Shown: positions 1-11,205, counted from the first letter of the stretch. The stretch is DNA of 64,000 bases from Mycobacterium sp. 050128 (GCF_036409155.1 NZ_JAZGLW010000005.1:186001-250000); one strand, 5' to 3'. Numbers and translations: made by a program. The notes: generated by a model from the letters alone, not told the origin.

Positions 1-633
1 GGCGATCAGGCCCATGTCATGCGAGAGCGGGAGCCAGCTCATCGTGACGTCGATGTCGGGATCGATCTGTACCTCGGCCACCATGGCGGCGATGTCGGCG
101 TGGAGGTTGCGGTGAGTGATCGCCACGGCCTTGGGGTCGCCGGTCGATCCCGAGGTGAGTTGATAGATGGCGACGTCGTCCTCGTCTGTCGGCTCCTCGA
201 CCCCGTCGGCGCCGGTCCACGTGTCGGGCACCTCGATGACGCGGAAACCTGACGCGCGCAGTGCGTCGGCAACCGCGACGAACGGCCGTCCCACCAGGAC
301 GCAATGCGCACCGAGCAGGCTCAGCGCGCGCAGGGTGCCCTCGTGCCACTCGCTGAGGTCGGCCTGCGACGTGGGTTGTTGCAGCATCGTCATCGCCGCG
401 CCCAACTTCCAGATGCCCTGGACGACCGGTGCGACATCTTCGGCGTGGGCGGCCAGCACACCCACCCGGCTGCCTCGGGTGACTCCTTCGCCGGCCAGTC
501 GGCCGGCGACCTTGCCCGCCGACTGATTGATGTCGTGCCAGCTAGCGAAATGCAGATTGCCGGCGGTGCCAAAGCGAAGGCCCAGGGTGGAATCCGCGGC
601 CACCTTCGCGATGCGGTCAGTAAACCTACTCAT
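1..633 (-). CDS. Fatty-acyl-AMP ligase / FadD-like protein, N-terminal part (runs off the window)
   Basis: This is the first 211 codons of an adenylate-forming enzyme that continues beyond base 1. The AMP-binding P-loop reads YQLTSGSTGDPKAV near residue 155. It is followed by SWLPLSHDMGLIA at the window edge. The HDMGL box is typical of fatty-acyl-AMP ligases (FAALs), which pass acyl adenylates to a carrier protein; CoA ligases usually differ here. The ATG at 633 has a GAGGA-like sequence upstream. The gene lies 72 bases downstream of the oxoamine synthase on the same strand, which suggests an operon. The FAAL-specific insertion lies outside the window, so a CoA ligase is not excluded. The substrate is unknown. 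Confidence 0.8.
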   Translation of the reverse strand, partial: MSRFTDRIAKVAADSTLGLRFGTAGNLHFASWHDINQSAGKVAGRLAGEGVTRGSRVGVLAAHAEDVAPVVQGIWKLGAAMTMLQQPTSQADLSEWHEGTLRALSLLGAHCVLVGRPFVAVADALRASGFRVIEVPDTWTGADGVEEPTDEDDVAIYQLTSGSTGDPKAVAITHRNLHADIAAMVAEVQIDPDIDVTMSWLPLSHDMGLIA

Positions 634-705
634 AGCCGTGCGCTGTCCTCACTGCAGACTGAATTCGTAAATGACCGGGCGCCAATAACATTCGGGAAAC
701 GCCTG

Positions 706-1950
706 TCAGTCGTCTTTGGCGTTTAGCACGGCCGAGGCGATCACATCGACGGCCCGGTCGATCTGCGCCGGCGTGTGTGTGGCGCAAACACAGCAGCGCA
801 TCAGGGCGTCGTTCTCACCGACCGCGGGTGCCACCGCCAGTGAGCAGAAGACGCCGTTGTCGAATGCCTCGTTCCAGGCCGCGATCGCGCGCGCTTCCGG
901 ACCGATCCACACCGAAACATGCGGGGCCACTACGTGTGCGCCGTCGGCACGGACGATTCCCGCCCGCACCTGCAGACCCTGTGACACCAGGCCGTCGCGC
1001 AGGGCGCGGGCGTTGGCCAGGACCGCTTCGGCACGCTGGGCCCCCTCGAGGCCGCGAATGATCGCAATCCCGGCGATGCTTGCCGCCATCGCCGCCGGAG
1101 CCCCGGTGGCGGTGAACATGTGCTGGCTGGACCGCAATCTGAGCACATCGATCAGGTCGCGCGATCCGACGATGAAGCCGCCGGTGGAGGCGATCGCTTT
1201 CGACATGCTGCCCATCAACACGTCGACGTCCTTGGCGCAGCCGAACTCCTCGGCGATCCCGGTTCGGTTGGGCCCGAAGACGCCGAGGCTGTGTGCCTCG
1301 TCGACGTAGAGCGCGACGTTGTATTTGTTGGCCAGCGCGACAATGCTTTCCATCGGCGCCACGTCGCCCTGCATCGAGTAGAGCCCGTCGATCACGATCA
1401 GCTTGGTGCCGCCGCGCTCGGCGGTGCGGATCAGGTTGCGTTCCAGCGAATCCAGGTCGTTGTGCGCGAAATACCGCGAACTGGCCCCCGAGAGCCGGAT
1501 GCCGTCATGCAGCGACATGTGGGCCTCGCTATCGGGGAACGCGAGATCGGCTGCACCCAATAACGCCGTGATCGCACCGACATTGGCCAGGTAGCCGCTG
1601 TTGAACACCAGCGCCGCCTCGGTGCCGTACCAGTCGGCCAACAACTCTTCGAGCTCGACTTTGACGCGCAGCGTGCCGCAGTGCGGAGGCGCACCCCCAC
1701 AGGCCGGCCCGTACAGTTCGGTGGCCCGGTTGGCCGCCTCGATCAACCGGCGATCACCGCACAGCCCCAGAGAATTGTTCGACCCGAACATGATTCGGGT
1801 TTGTCCTTCGATGACGGAGGTCGGTCCGGGAGCGGATTCGACGCTCCTGAAGAACGGCAGTCGGTTGCACGCGGCGTAGTAGCGCAGGCTGGCCAGCCGG
1901 CTGTCTTGTTGCGCGCGCGCTTGGATATTCAGCTTCGAGGTCTGCAGCAC
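706..1950 (-). CDS. Alpha-oxoamine synthase (AONS/KBL/SPT-family PLP enzyme)
   Basis: This 414-residue fold-type I aminotransferase-like protein belongs to the family that condenses an amino acid with an acyl thioester and releases CO2 (8-amino-7-oxononanoate synthase, 2-amino-3-ketobutyrate ligase, serine palmitoyltransferase, ALA synthase). Visible residues are the PLP-stacking His in SEAHMSLHDG (H144), D188 in VIDGLYSM, the DEAH motif (217-220) and the Schiff-base lysine in GSMSKAIAS (K251). The start is GTG at 1950, since an in-frame stop lies a short way upstream. No bioA, bioD or bioB gene is present, and the next gene on the strand is an acyl-AMP-ligase-like gene. A biotin role is therefore less likely than synthesis of an aminoketone lipid. 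Amino acid and acyl donor cannot be read from the sequence. Confidence 0.85.
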   Translation of the reverse strand: MLQTSKLNIQARAQQDSRLASLRYYAACNRLPFFRSVESAPGPTSVIEGQTRIMFGSNNSLGLCGDRRLIEAANRATELYGPACGGAPPHCGTLRVKVELEELLADWYGTEAALVFNSGYLANVGAITALLGAADLAFPDSEAHMSLHDGIRLSGASSRYFAHNDLDSLERNLIRTAERGGTKLIVIDGLYSMQGDVAPMESIVALANKYNVALYVDEAHSLGVFGPNRTGIAEEFGCAKDVDVLMGSMSKAIASTGGFIVGSRDLIDVLRLRSSQHMFTATGAPAAMAASIAGIAIIRGLEGAQRAEAVLANARALRDGLVSQGLQVRAGIVRADGAHVVAPHVSVWIGPEARAIAAWNEAFDNGVFCSLAVAPAVGENDALMRCCVCATHTPAQIDRAVDVIASAVLNAKDD

Positions 1951-2246
1951 GCCTACATCAAACAGTGCGTCCCGGTATCCGGCATCCGATTCGCTCTAAA
2001 TTGGCGAGCACGTTAATAGCGATTGACGTGCGGGTGTTTATTGCGTTGCCGCTCTTGCGAATACGCGGACCCAATCCGCTTAGCGGTTGATTGTGTGGAC
2101 ACTATCTCGGGGGTATTACGTACGGGTGAGCGGCAGCGTTATGTACGACACACTTCACCGTGGGAACACATTTCGTCATCTTGCGTGCACCAACACGTCA
2201 TAGCGTCGATGCCGATTCGCTCCTCGATTACGCCACGTTGTTTCCC
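1951..2246. other. Divergent intergenic region between the oxoamine synthase and GNAT genes
   Basis: These 296 bases separate two divergently transcribed units and must hold both promoters. The stretch is more AT-rich than the flanking genes, with segments such as GTTAATAGCGATTGAC and TGTTTATTGCG. I see only short inverted repeats (for example CCGC-TTA-GCGG) and no strong operator, terminator or RNA structure. Confidence 0.5.
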
Positions 2247-3107
2247 ATGAGCATTGCTTCTGTCCTGATACCGAGTGATACTCCGGACGGAGCCGCGACC
2301 AGCTCGCCTGGGCCGCGTTACTCGCTGTTGCTGTCCACCGACCCCAGTTTGGTCGAGGCAGCGCAGCGGCTCCGGTACGACGTATTCACCAGCACGCCCG
2401 GTTTCGCGTTGCCGGAATCGGGTGCCGGGGACCGGGACGTGGACCGCTTCGACGAGTTCTGTGATCACCTGCTGGTTCGCGACGACGACACCGGGGAGCT
2501 GGTGGGGTGTTACCGCATGCTGGCGCCGGCGGGTGCGATTGCCGCCGGCGGCCTGTATACCGCGACGGAATTCGATCTCGGCGCGCTCGACCCGTTGCGG
2601 CCGTCGCTGGTGGAGATGGGCCGCGCCGTGGTCCGCGACGGGCACCGCAACGGTGCCGTCGTGCTGTTGATGTGGGCGGGAATCCTGGCCTACCTGGACC
2701 GCTACGGCTACGACTACGTGATCGGGTGTGTGTCGGTGCCGATCGGCAGCGTGACAGACGAAGATGCGCCCGGCAGTCAGCTTCGGGGCGTGCGCGACTT
2801 CGTCCGCAGCCGGCACGCCGCGCCGCCGGAGTATCGCGTGTACCCGCACCGGCCGGTGGTGGTGGACGGCAAAAGCCTCGACGAGATCGCACCGCCGCCG
2901 CGCCCCTCGGTTCCGGCGCTGATGCGTGGTTACCTGCGGCTGGGTGCGAAATGCTGCGGCGAACCCGCGTTGGACCCGGACTTCGGTGTCGGCGACTTCT
3001 GCGTGCTGCTGGACAAACGCCAGGCCGACACCCGATATCTGCGAAGACTGCGGTCGGTATCGGCGGCCGCGCTGATGAGCGGCGAGATGGCGGGCGGCGC
3101 ACGATGA
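2247..3107 (+). CDS. OlsB-like GNAT acyltransferase (Rv3027c-type)
   Basis: This 286-residue protein belongs to the GNAT branch that includes ornithine-acyl-ACP N-acyltransferase (OlsB) and the autoinducer-synthase-like group. N-terminal features are RLRYDVFTSTPGF and the charged segment DRDVDRFDEFCDHLLVRD. The core has VGCYRML, a VEMGRAVVRDGHRNG cofactor-loop region and a Cys-rich C-terminal part (GAKCCGEP). The family uses acyl-ACP or acyl-CoA to acylate an amino group. The stop overlaps the start of the following PlsC-type acyltransferase (ATGA). That is the same two-enzyme order as OlsB/OlsA in ornithine-lipid synthesis, so the pair may build an aminolipid; this is inference. The ATG at 2247 is preferred over the in-frame ATG at 2160, because similarity begins after it. 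No clear Shine-Dalgarno is seen. Confidence 0.8.
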   Translation: MSIASVLIPSDTPDGAATSSPGPRYSLLLSTDPSLVEAAQRLRYDVFTSTPGFALPESGAGDRDVDRFDEFCDHLLVRDDDTGELVGCYRMLAPAGAIAAGGLYTATEFDLGALDPLRPSLVEMGRAVVRDGHRNGAVVLLMWAGILAYLDRYGYDYVIGCVSVPIGSVTDEDAPGSQLRGVRDFVRSRHAAPPEYRVYPHRPVVVDGKSLDEIAPPPRPSVPALMRGYLRLGAKCCGEPALDPDFGVGDFCVLLDKRQADTRYLRRLRSVSAAALMSGEMAGGAR

Positions 3108-3934
3108 ACGCTCCCGCGGTCACCACCGACCACGCTTGGCTGCCGCGCGCGACCTGCGACAGCAGCTGTGTAGGTGTGGCCCCCGCGTCGTCGCGGTGGC
3201 TGGTGGTGCTGCGGGTGACGCTTCGCCTGATGCTGGTGCTGTTACTGCTGCTGGGGGCGCCGTTGGCGCTGGTGCCATGGCCGGGGCAGATGCGGGTGCG
3301 GCAGTTCTACTGCCGGATGGTGCTGCGCGTTTTCGGGGTCCGGATCAGTGTGTCGGGGGCCCCGATCCGCAACCTGCGCGGGGTCCTGGTGGTCGGTCCG
3401 CATATGTCCTGGCTGGACGTCTTCGCCATCGGTGCGGTGCTGCCCGGCTGGTACGTCGCCCGCTCGGACATGTTCGGCGAGCTCGCGCAGCGCCTACTGA
3501 AGATCATTCCGATCGAACGGTCCAGCCTGCGGCGGCTGCCCGGCGTGGTGGAGACGGTCGCGGACCGGCTGCGTGGCGGCGAAACCGTGGTGGCCTTTCC
3601 CGAGGGCACCACGTGGTGCGGGGTGGCCTGCGGCTCGTTCTACCCGGCGATGTTCCAGGCCGCGATCGACGCCGGTCGCCCGGTCCAGCCACTGAGGCTG
3701 ACATATCACCACGTCGACGGCCTGATCTCGACCGCTCCGGCCTTCGTCGGGGAGGACACCCTGGTGGCGGCGATGTGCCGGATGATCGCCCAGCGCCGCA
3801 CCCTGGCGCATGTTCACGTCGAGTCTCTGCAGCTGCCGGGCGCCGACCGGCGGGGGCTGGCGCGCCGCTGCCAGCGGGCGGTGGGCGTCGGAGTGGCGCG
3901 GCGCCCAGGTCAACGCCACGTGCTGGCCGCTTAA
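3104..3934 (+). CDS. 1-acyl-sn-glycerol-3-phosphate/lyso-lipid acyltransferase (PlsC/OlsA family, Rv3026c-type)
   Basis: This 276-residue PlsC-family O-acyltransferase has a hydrophobic N-terminal segment (about residues 35-55) that anchors it to the membrane. Motif I is HMSWLD, which fits HX4D, and motif III is FPEGTT. It is translationally coupled to the preceding GNAT gene through an ATGA overlap at 3104-3107. By family it transfers an acyl chain from acyl-ACP or acyl-CoA to a hydroxyl. In an OlsBA-type pathway that would be the 3-hydroxyl of the N-linked fatty acid. Phosphatidic acid synthesis is the alternative role. The next gene, iscS, begins 34 bases downstream and is unrelated in function. 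Confidence 0.85.
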   Translation: MNAPAVTTDHAWLPRATCDSSCVGVAPASSRWLVVLRVTLRLMLVLLLLLGAPLALVPWPGQMRVRQFYCRMVLRVFGVRISVSGAPIRNLRGVLVVGPHMSWLDVFAIGAVLPGWYVARSDMFGELAQRLLKIIPIERSSLRRLPGVVETVADRLRGGETVVAFPEGTTWCGVACGSFYPAMFQAAIDAGRPVQPLRLTYHHVDGLISTAPAFVGEDTLVAAMCRMIAQRRTLAHVHVESLQLPGADRRGLARRCQRAVGVGVARRPGQRHVLAA

Positions 3935-3968
3935 GGGAACCCGGCGGCCCGGTATCGTGGGGCGCGTC

Positions 3969-5156
3969 ATGGTCTACCTCGATCACGCCGCCACCACCCC
4001 GATGCACCCCGCCGCCATCGAGGCGATGACGGCCGTCTTCGGCACGGTCGGCAACGCGTCGTCACTGCACACCAGCGGCCGCACGGCCCGGCGCCGCATC
4101 GAGGAGTCCCGTGAGCTGATCGCGGACAAGCTGGGCGCGCGACCGTCCGAGGTGATTTTCACCGCGGGTGGCACCGAAAGCGACAACCTGGCCGTCAAGG
4201 GCATCTATCGCGCCCGCCGCGACGCCGACCCGCGCCGGCTGCGCATCATCACCAGCCAGGTGGAACATCACGCGGTGCTGGATTCGGTCGACTGGCTGGT
4301 CGAGCACGAGGGCGCCCAGGTGAGTTGGCTGCCCACCGCCTCCGACGGATCGGTGTCGGCGTCCGCGCTGCGGGAGCTGTTGGAGAGCCGCGCTGAGGTC
4401 GGCGACGTCGCGCTGGTCTCGGTGATGTGGGCCAACAACGAGGTCGGCACCATCATGCCCGTCGCCGAACTGGCGGCCGTCGCCGCCGAATTCGGCGTCC
4501 CGATGCACAGCGATGCCGTGCAGGCGGTTGGGCAGCTGCCCGTCGACTTCACCGTCAGCGGGCTGTCGGCGATGAGCGTCGCCGCGCACAAGTTCGGCGG
4601 CCCGCAGGCGGTCGGTGCGCTGTTGTTGCGCCGCGACGTGGCCTGTGCGCCGCTGCTGCACGGCGGCGGTCAGGAGCGCGATATCCGTTCCGGCACTCCG
4701 GATGTCGCCGGTGCCGTCGGAATGGCCGCCGCGATGCGGCTCGCCGTGGACGGTCTGGAGGCCAACGGCGCACGGCTGCGCGCGCTGCGCGATCGTCTGG
4801 TCGAGGGTGTGCTGACCGAGATCGACGACGTCCGTTTCAACGGGTCGCGCGAGTCGCGGCTTCCGGGCAACGCCCACTTCACTTTTCGTGGTTGTGAAGG
4901 CGACGCTCTGTTGATGTTGTTGGATGCCAACGGAATCGAATGCTCAACCGGGTCGGCGTGCACCGCCGGCGTCCCGCAGGCCTCGCATGTGTTGATCGCG
5001 ATGGGCGACGATGCCGCCACCGCGCGGGGATCGCTGCGTCTGTCGTTGGGTCACACCAGTGTTGACGCCGACGTCGACGAGGTGCTGCGGGTGCTGCCGG
5101 CTGCGGTGGATCGGGCCAGGCGCGCGGCGCTGGCCGCTGCGGGGGCGTCGGGGTGA
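3969..5156 (+). CDS. iscS: Cysteine desulfurase IscS
   Basis: This PLP-dependent cysteine desulfurase (395 residues) removes sulfur from cysteine as a protein persulfide for tRNA thiolation and Fe-S assembly. The protein begins [10 protein letters not shown], a typical NifS/IscS start. The Schiff-base lysine lies in [11 protein letters not shown] (about K208) and the catalytic cysteine in STGSACTAG (about C331). Length and motifs match the family. Its stop overlaps the GTG of mnmA, so the sulfur donor and the tRNA 2-thiouridylase that uses it are co-translated. The ATG at 3969 is chosen because the reading frame upstream overlaps the acyltransferase gene and shows no family similarity. Confidence 0.95.
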   Translation: MVYLDHAATTPMHPAAIEAMTAVFGTVGNASSLHTSGRTARRRIEESRELIADKLGARPSEVIFTAGGTESDNLAVKGIYRARRDADPRRLRIITSQVEHHAVLDSVDWLVEHEGAQVSWLPTASDGSVSASALRELLESRAEVGDVALVSVMWANNEVGTIMPVAELAAVAAEFGVPMHSDAVQAVGQLPVDFTVSGLSAMSVAAHKFGGPQAVGALLLRRDVACAPLLHGGGQERDIRSGTPDVAGAVGMAAAMRLAVDGLEANGARLRALRDRLVEGVLTEIDDVRFNGSRESRLPGNAHFTFRGCEGDALLMLLDANGIECSTGSACTAGVPQASHVLIAMGDDAATARGSLRLSLGHTSVDADVDEVLRVLPAAVDRARRAALAAAGASG

Positions 5157-6229
5157 AAGTTCTTGCCGCAATGAGCGGAGGCGTCGATTCGTCGGTCGCC
5201 GCCGCTCGGATGGTCGATGCCGGGCACGACGTGGTCGGTGTGCACCTGGCGCTGTCGTCGGCGCCCGGCACGCTGCGCACCGGTTCGCGGGGCTGCTGCT
5301 CGAAAGAGGACGCCTCAGACGCGCGCCGTGTGGCAGACGTCCTCGGAATCCCGTTCTATGTTTGGGATTTCGCGGAGAAGTTCGCCGAAGACGTGATCGA
5401 CGATTTCGTTTCGTCGTACGCACGCGGCGAGACGCCCAACCCGTGCGTGCGCTGCAACCAGCGCATCAAGTTCGCAGCGCTTTCTGCGCGCGCCCTGGCA
5501 TTGGGTTTCGACACGGTCGTCACCGGACACTACGCCCGGCTGTCTCAGGGTCGGCTGCGCCGCGCCGTCGACCACGACAAGGATCAGTCGTACGTGCTGG
5601 CCGTGCTGACCGCAGAGCAGTTGCGCCACGCCGCTTTTCCGATCGGGGACACCCCGAAGCCGCAGATCCGTGCGGAGGCGGCTCGTCGCGGCCTCGCCGT
5701 CGCCGACAAGCCGGACAGCCATGACATCTGCTTCATCCCGTCGGGGGACACCCGTGCCTTTCTCGGGGAGCGCATCGCCGTTCGCCGCGGGAACGTGGTG
5801 GGTGCCGACGGTGCGGTGCTGGCGAACCACGACGGCGTGCACGGATTCACGATCGGTCAGCGCAAGGGCTTGGGCATTGCCGGTCCCGGGCCGGATGGTC
5901 TGCCGCGCTACGTGACGGCCATCGATGCCGACACCGCGACGGTGCACGTGGGCGGTGCCGCCGATCTCGAGGTGCATGCGTTGACGGGACGGGACCCGGT
6001 CTTCACCGCCGGAACCGCACCGCAGGGCCCAATCGAGTGCGACGTGCAGGTGCGGGCCCACGGCGAAACCGCGAGTGCGGTGGCCGAATTGGTCGGCGAC
6101 GAGCTTTGCGTGCGATTGCGCGTCCCGCTGCGGGGGGTGGCGTGCGGCCAGACCGTCGTGCTGTATCGCCCGGATTCGGCCGGCGACGAGGTACTCGGCA
6201 GCGCCACCATCGCCGGCACGTCGCGCTGA
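5153..6229 (+). CDS. mnmA: tRNA-specific 2-thiouridylase MnmA (TrmU)
   Basis: This 358-residue PP-loop enzyme activates U34 of tRNA-Lys, tRNA-Glu and tRNA-Gln with ATP and inserts sulfur to make 2-thiouridine. The PP-loop SGGVDSSVA is at residues 8-16. The two catalytic cysteines are in CVRCNQ (about C101) and DSHDICFIP (about C193). A GHYARL motif and the C-terminal beta-barrel region are also present. GTG at 5153 overlaps the iscS stop (GTGA), so the two genes form an operon for tRNA sulfur modification. Confidence 0.95.
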   Translation: MKVLAAMSGGVDSSVAAARMVDAGHDVVGVHLALSSAPGTLRTGSRGCCSKEDASDARRVADVLGIPFYVWDFAEKFAEDVIDDFVSSYARGETPNPCVRCNQRIKFAALSARALALGFDTVVTGHYARLSQGRLRRAVDHDKDQSYVLAVLTAEQLRHAAFPIGDTPKPQIRAEAARRGLAVADKPDSHDICFIPSGDTRAFLGERIAVRRGNVVGADGAVLANHDGVHGFTIGQRKGLGIAGPGPDGLPRYVTAIDADTATVHVGGAADLEVHALTGRDPVFTAGTAPQGPIECDVQVRAHGETASAVAELVGDELCVRLRVPLRGVACGQTVVLYRPDSAGDEVLGSATIAGTSR

Positions 6230-6332
6230 TTCCCGCTGCTCAGCGACATCGCCGCCGCTTCCAAGGATTCTCCAAGAGCTTGCGGACACCATTCGTCTCG
6301 TAATCGGCTGACTACCGATCGGGAAGGAATGA

Positions 6333-6614
6333 ATGACGATGAGCGAGAACCAGATCACCCAGCAGGATGTGCGGACCAACGGCCTTGCCGTTGCCGCTTT
6401 CGTGCTCAGCATCATGGGCATGTACGCCAGCCCGATCCTGAGCGGCATTCTCGCCCTCGTCGGTATGTGGCAGGTCAAGCAGCGCGGCGAGCAGGGTTTC
6501 GCTTTCGCGATCACCGCGCTGGCGGTCTCGGCGGCCGTCACCGCCCTGCACGTCGCGATGTGGATCCAGTGCGGGCACGCCGATTTCGAATTGGAGACCA
6601 CGGCACACTGGTGA
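6333..6614 (+). CDS. Small two-helix membrane protein, DUF4190-like
   Basis: This 93-residue protein has two hydrophobic segments (about residues 19-42 and 57-76). The short loop between them reads GMWQVKQRGEQGF, resembling the helix-Gly-loop-helix pattern of DUF4190 proteins. The start ATG at 6333 has a good Shine-Dalgarno (GGGAAGGA); ATG at 6339 is a close alternative. No function is known. It sits between mnmA and lpqA, where I recall M. tuberculosis carrying an IS element and PE/PPE/ESX genes, none of which is present here. Confidence 0.65.
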   Translation: MTMSENQITQQDVRTNGLAVAAFVLSIMGMYASPILSGILALVGMWQVKQRGEQGFAFAITALAVSAAVTALHVAMWIQCGHADFELETTAHW

Positions 6615-6647
6615 CAAGCCGTTGCCGCGCAAGCAGAGTCGCGAAAG

Positions 6648-7292
6648 CTATCGCGGGAAGTTGGCGACGATGTTCGTCATCACGATGTCGGACACCGATT
6701 GCGGGAAGCCACAGAAGGTGACCTCCACCAACGCCACCGACAGCACCCGGTAGTCGCGGCCGCAGCCGCCCGGCCCCAGATGCAGCGAGGCGGCATCGGC
6801 CTTCCAGTCGCCGACGAACACCTGACCGGCCGAGCCATTGGCGCAGTCGGTGACGGTCGAAACCAGAGCGGTGAAGGCATGCTGCGCGGTCGCACCATCG
6901 CGATAGGCCGCGGCGCCCTCAGAGATCAGGGCGCCGTCGGGCGGATCCTGGAACGTGGTCTTGTGGAACTCTTCGATCTCGGGGCCAAACGTCGCTGTCT
7001 CGGCGAACAGGAAGCGGCAGGCGCGCGGCGTGGTGTCGGCGAGCGTGTCGATGTCGACCGGGGTGCGCCCATCCATCGAGGGAATGATCGACAGGTGCTC
7101 ACCGGCGCCGGTGATCGCCTGCATCCGCGACTGGTCCAGCAGGATCGTGTCGACATTGACCCCGTTGATACCCCTGGCGCCGCCGGTAAACCCCGGCAGT
7201 GCCGTGCCGTCCACCACCCGGGTGCACGCCGCAGTCAGCACCACCGCGCCACACATCAGCAGCGGCCACCCGAATCTTGCCTTGCGCCACAC
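6648..7292 (-). CDS. lpqA: Lipoprotein LpqA-like with PknH-type extracellular sensor domain
   Basis: This is a secreted lipoprotein of 214 residues. The N-terminus has a signal peptide with basic residues, a hydrophobic core and the lipobox LTAAC, which places the lipidated cysteine near residue 23. The mature part resembles the extracellular PknH-like domain shared by several mycobacterial lipoproteins, with spaced cysteines in RACRF, TDCANG, GGCGRDY and FCGFP that may form two disulfides. GTG at 7292 is chosen because GAGGGG lies about 10 bases upstream and the signal peptide then has normal length. It is transcribed away from the MetE-like gene. Ligand and function are unknown. Confidence 0.8.
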   Translation of the reverse strand: MWRKARFGWPLLMCGAVVLTAACTRVVDGTALPGFTGGARGINGVNVDTILLDQSRMQAITGAGEHLSIIPSMDGRTPVDIDTLADTTPRACRFLFAETATFGPEIEEFHKTTFQDPPDGALISEGAAAYRDGATAQHAFTALVSTVTDCANGSAGQVFVGDWKADAASLHLGPGGCGRDYRVLSVALVEVTFCGFPQSVSDIVMTNIVANFPR

Positions 7293-7392
7293 CGTTTTGC
7301 ACCCCTCTAGACCGTCGAGCCTAGCCGTGTTGGCCGACCGCAACACACCCCTGGCCACCCGGCCTTGAAGTGCGGTCGAATACGGTTGCCGG

Positions 7393-8418
7393 GTGAGTGT
7401 TTTCGCCTCTCCCTTCGCGACGGCCAGCGGCGTGGGTTCTTGGCCCGGCACCGCGATACGTCCGTCGACTGAGGTCGTCGTCGGTGAGTTGGCGGCCGCG
7501 ATGGCTCACCTTGTCGAGCTGCCCGCCAGGGGAGTGGGCGCCGACCTGCTGGGGCGAGCCGGGGCGCTGCTGATCGATGCGGCGATCGACACCGTGCCGC
7601 GCGGTTACCGCATCGCCGCCCGGCCCGGCGCGGTGACTCGCCGGGCCGTCAGCCTCCTCGACGAGGACATGGATGCCCTCGAGGAAGCCTGGGAGACGGC
7701 CGGCCTGCGTGGTGGCGGACGGGTGGTCAAGGTGCAGGCGCCGGGCCCGATCACGCTGGCCGCCGGGTTGGAGCTGCCCAACGGCCACCGGGCGATCACC
7801 GACCCGGGCGCGTTGCGCGACCTGACGGCGTCGCTGGCCGAAGGCGTTGCCGGCCATCGTGCCGCGCTGTCTCGCCGCCTCGACACACCGGTAGTCGTGC
7901 AACTCGACGAGCCGTCGTTGCCCGCCGCGCTGGGTGGGCAGCTGAGCGGCGTCACCGCGCTGAGTCCGGTTGCCGCACTCGACGAGTCGGTGGCTCAGGG
8001 CCTGCTCGACACCTGCACGCAGACGGTGGGCGCCGAGGTGGTGCTGCACAGTTGCGCGGCCGGATTGCCGTGGGACCTGTTGTTGCGCAGCGCAATCAGC
8101 GCGATATCGATCGACGCCGCAACACTGCGGGCCACCGATCTGGAAGGGCTCGCGGCGTTTGTCGAATCGGGTCGCGCGGTGATGCTGGGCGTGGTGGCCG
8201 CCACCGCCCCGGAACGCCGGCCCGCTGCCGAGGAGGTGGCCGCGGCCGTCGTCGCGGTAACCGATCGGCTCGGATTCGGCCGCTCGGCGCTGCGCGAGCG
8301 CATCGGCGTCACCCCGGCATGTGGTCTGGCCAACGCGACGCCACAATGGGCCCGCACCGCGATCGAGTTGGCCCGCAAGGCCGCCGCGGTGTTCGCCGAA
8401 GACCCCGACGCCATCTAG
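7393..8418 (+). CDS. MetE-like (UROD/MetE superfamily) protein, Rv3015c-type
   Basis: This 341-residue protein resembles the C-terminal zinc-binding half of cobalamin-independent methionine synthase. It begins with SGVGSWPGT and contains a VQLDEPSLPAAL strand, a VVLHSCAAGLPW segment with His and Cys, and a late TPACGLA motif. The HSC and PACG cysteines plus the glutamate of DEPS match the usual Zn-binding set. The N-terminal half of true MetE is absent, so whether it makes methionine is open. It lies immediately upstream of ligA (45 bases) on the same strand and is probably co-transcribed with it. The start is GTG at 7393. Confidence 0.75.
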   Translation: MSVFASPFATASGVGSWPGTAIRPSTEVVVGELAAAMAHLVELPARGVGADLLGRAGALLIDAAIDTVPRGYRIAARPGAVTRRAVSLLDEDMDALEEAWETAGLRGGGRVVKVQAPGPITLAAGLELPNGHRAITDPGALRDLTASLAEGVAGHRAALSRRLDTPVVVQLDEPSLPAALGGQLSGVTALSPVAALDESVAQGLLDTCTQTVGAEVVLHSCAAGLPWDLLLRSAISAISIDAATLRATDLEGLAAFVESGRAVMLGVVAATAPERRPAAEEVAAAVVAVTDRLGFGRSALRERIGVTPACGLANATPQWARTAIELARKAAAVFAEDPDAI

Positions 8419-8454
8419 GCGGCGCGACGAAGGCGTGTCGGGCGCCTTCGATAG

Positions 8455-10560
<2,106 letters not shown>

Positions 10561-10565
10561 CAGCG

Positions 10566-10589
10566 CAGTACTAGTCCGTACCGGTATTG
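10566..10589. promoter_or_regulatory. Operator-like inverted repeat upstream of tetR
   Basis: CAGTAC at the left end and GTATTG at the right end form an imperfect dyad just upstream of the TetR start. The segment shares CAGTAC, GTCC, GTACCG and TA-TG blocks, in the same order, with the perfect palindrome upstream of mmpS. It is probably the autoregulatory site of the TetR protein. This is inferred from the shared sequence only. Confidence 0.5.
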
Positions 10590-10596
10590 CGGCTCT

Positions 10597-11205
10597 ATGG
10601 TGGGCGCTATGACGCAGACGGCCGATCAGTACACGGAGCCATCGCCGTGGTCTCCGCGCGAGGCCGAATTGCTGGCGGTGACGTTGGAGCTACTGCAAGA
10701 ACACGGCTATGACCAATTGACGATCGACGCGGTCGCCAGTGCTGCGCACGCCAGCAAGGCCACGGTGTACCGGCGCTGGCCCTCGAAGGCCGAACTGGTG
10801 CTGGCCGCCTTCATCGAAGGTGTCCGCCAGGTTGCGGTCGTACCGAATACGGGCAGCCTGCGTGGCGATTTGATCAGCCTCGGCGAGGCGTGCGGCGAGC
10901 ACGGACGCCAGCACGCCAGCACCATTCGCGCGGTGATGGTTGAGGTATCGCGTCATCCGGCGCTCAACGAGGCCCTGCAGGATCAATTCCTCAAGCAGCG
11001 CAAGGCCTTGATCAAGCACGTCATGCAACGGGCGGTCGATCGTGGCGAGATCGCCAAAGATGCCTTCGTTGACGAACTTTGGGACCTGCTACCCGGCTAT
11101 CTCATCTTCCGGTCCATCATTCCCGACCGGCCACCCACTCGCCAGACGGTGCAGCTGCTGGTCGACCGGTTTCTGATGCCGGGTCTGACGCGGACCGCCG
11201 GGTAA
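10597..11205 (+). CDS. TetR-family transcriptional regulator next to mmpS-mmpL
   Basis: This 202-residue TetR regulator has its N-terminal helix-turn-helix in about residues 35-60 (LTIDAVASAAHASKATVYRRW), with the typical KATVYRRWPSKAEL recognition helix and lead-out. The C-terminal helical domain would bind ligand and dimerise. It is followed by mmpS and mmpL on the same strand, the usual arrangement of a local repressor and the export genes it controls. Related dyad sequences precede tetR and mmpS. The ATG at 10597 is the first start; ATG at 10609 is equally possible, and I see no Shine-Dalgarno for either. I do not recall this cassette between ligA and the ACT gene in M. tuberculosis. Confidence 0.9.
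   Translation: MVGAMTQTADQYTEPSPWSPREAELLAVTLELLQEHGYDQLTIDAVASAAHASKATVYRRWPSKAELVLAAFIEGVRQVAVVPNTGSLRGDLISLGEACGEHGRQHASTIRAVMVEVSRHPALNEALQDQFLKQRKALIKHVMQRAVDRGEIAKDAFVDELWDLLPGYLIFRSIIPDRPPTRQTVQLLVDRFLMPGLTRTAG

Noticed and set aside
2507..3103. Long N-terminal extension of the PlsC-type acyltransferase
   Set aside because: The extension overlaps the GNAT gene in another frame and is Arg/Gly/Ala-rich; the ATG in the ATGA overlap at 3104 is the natural start.
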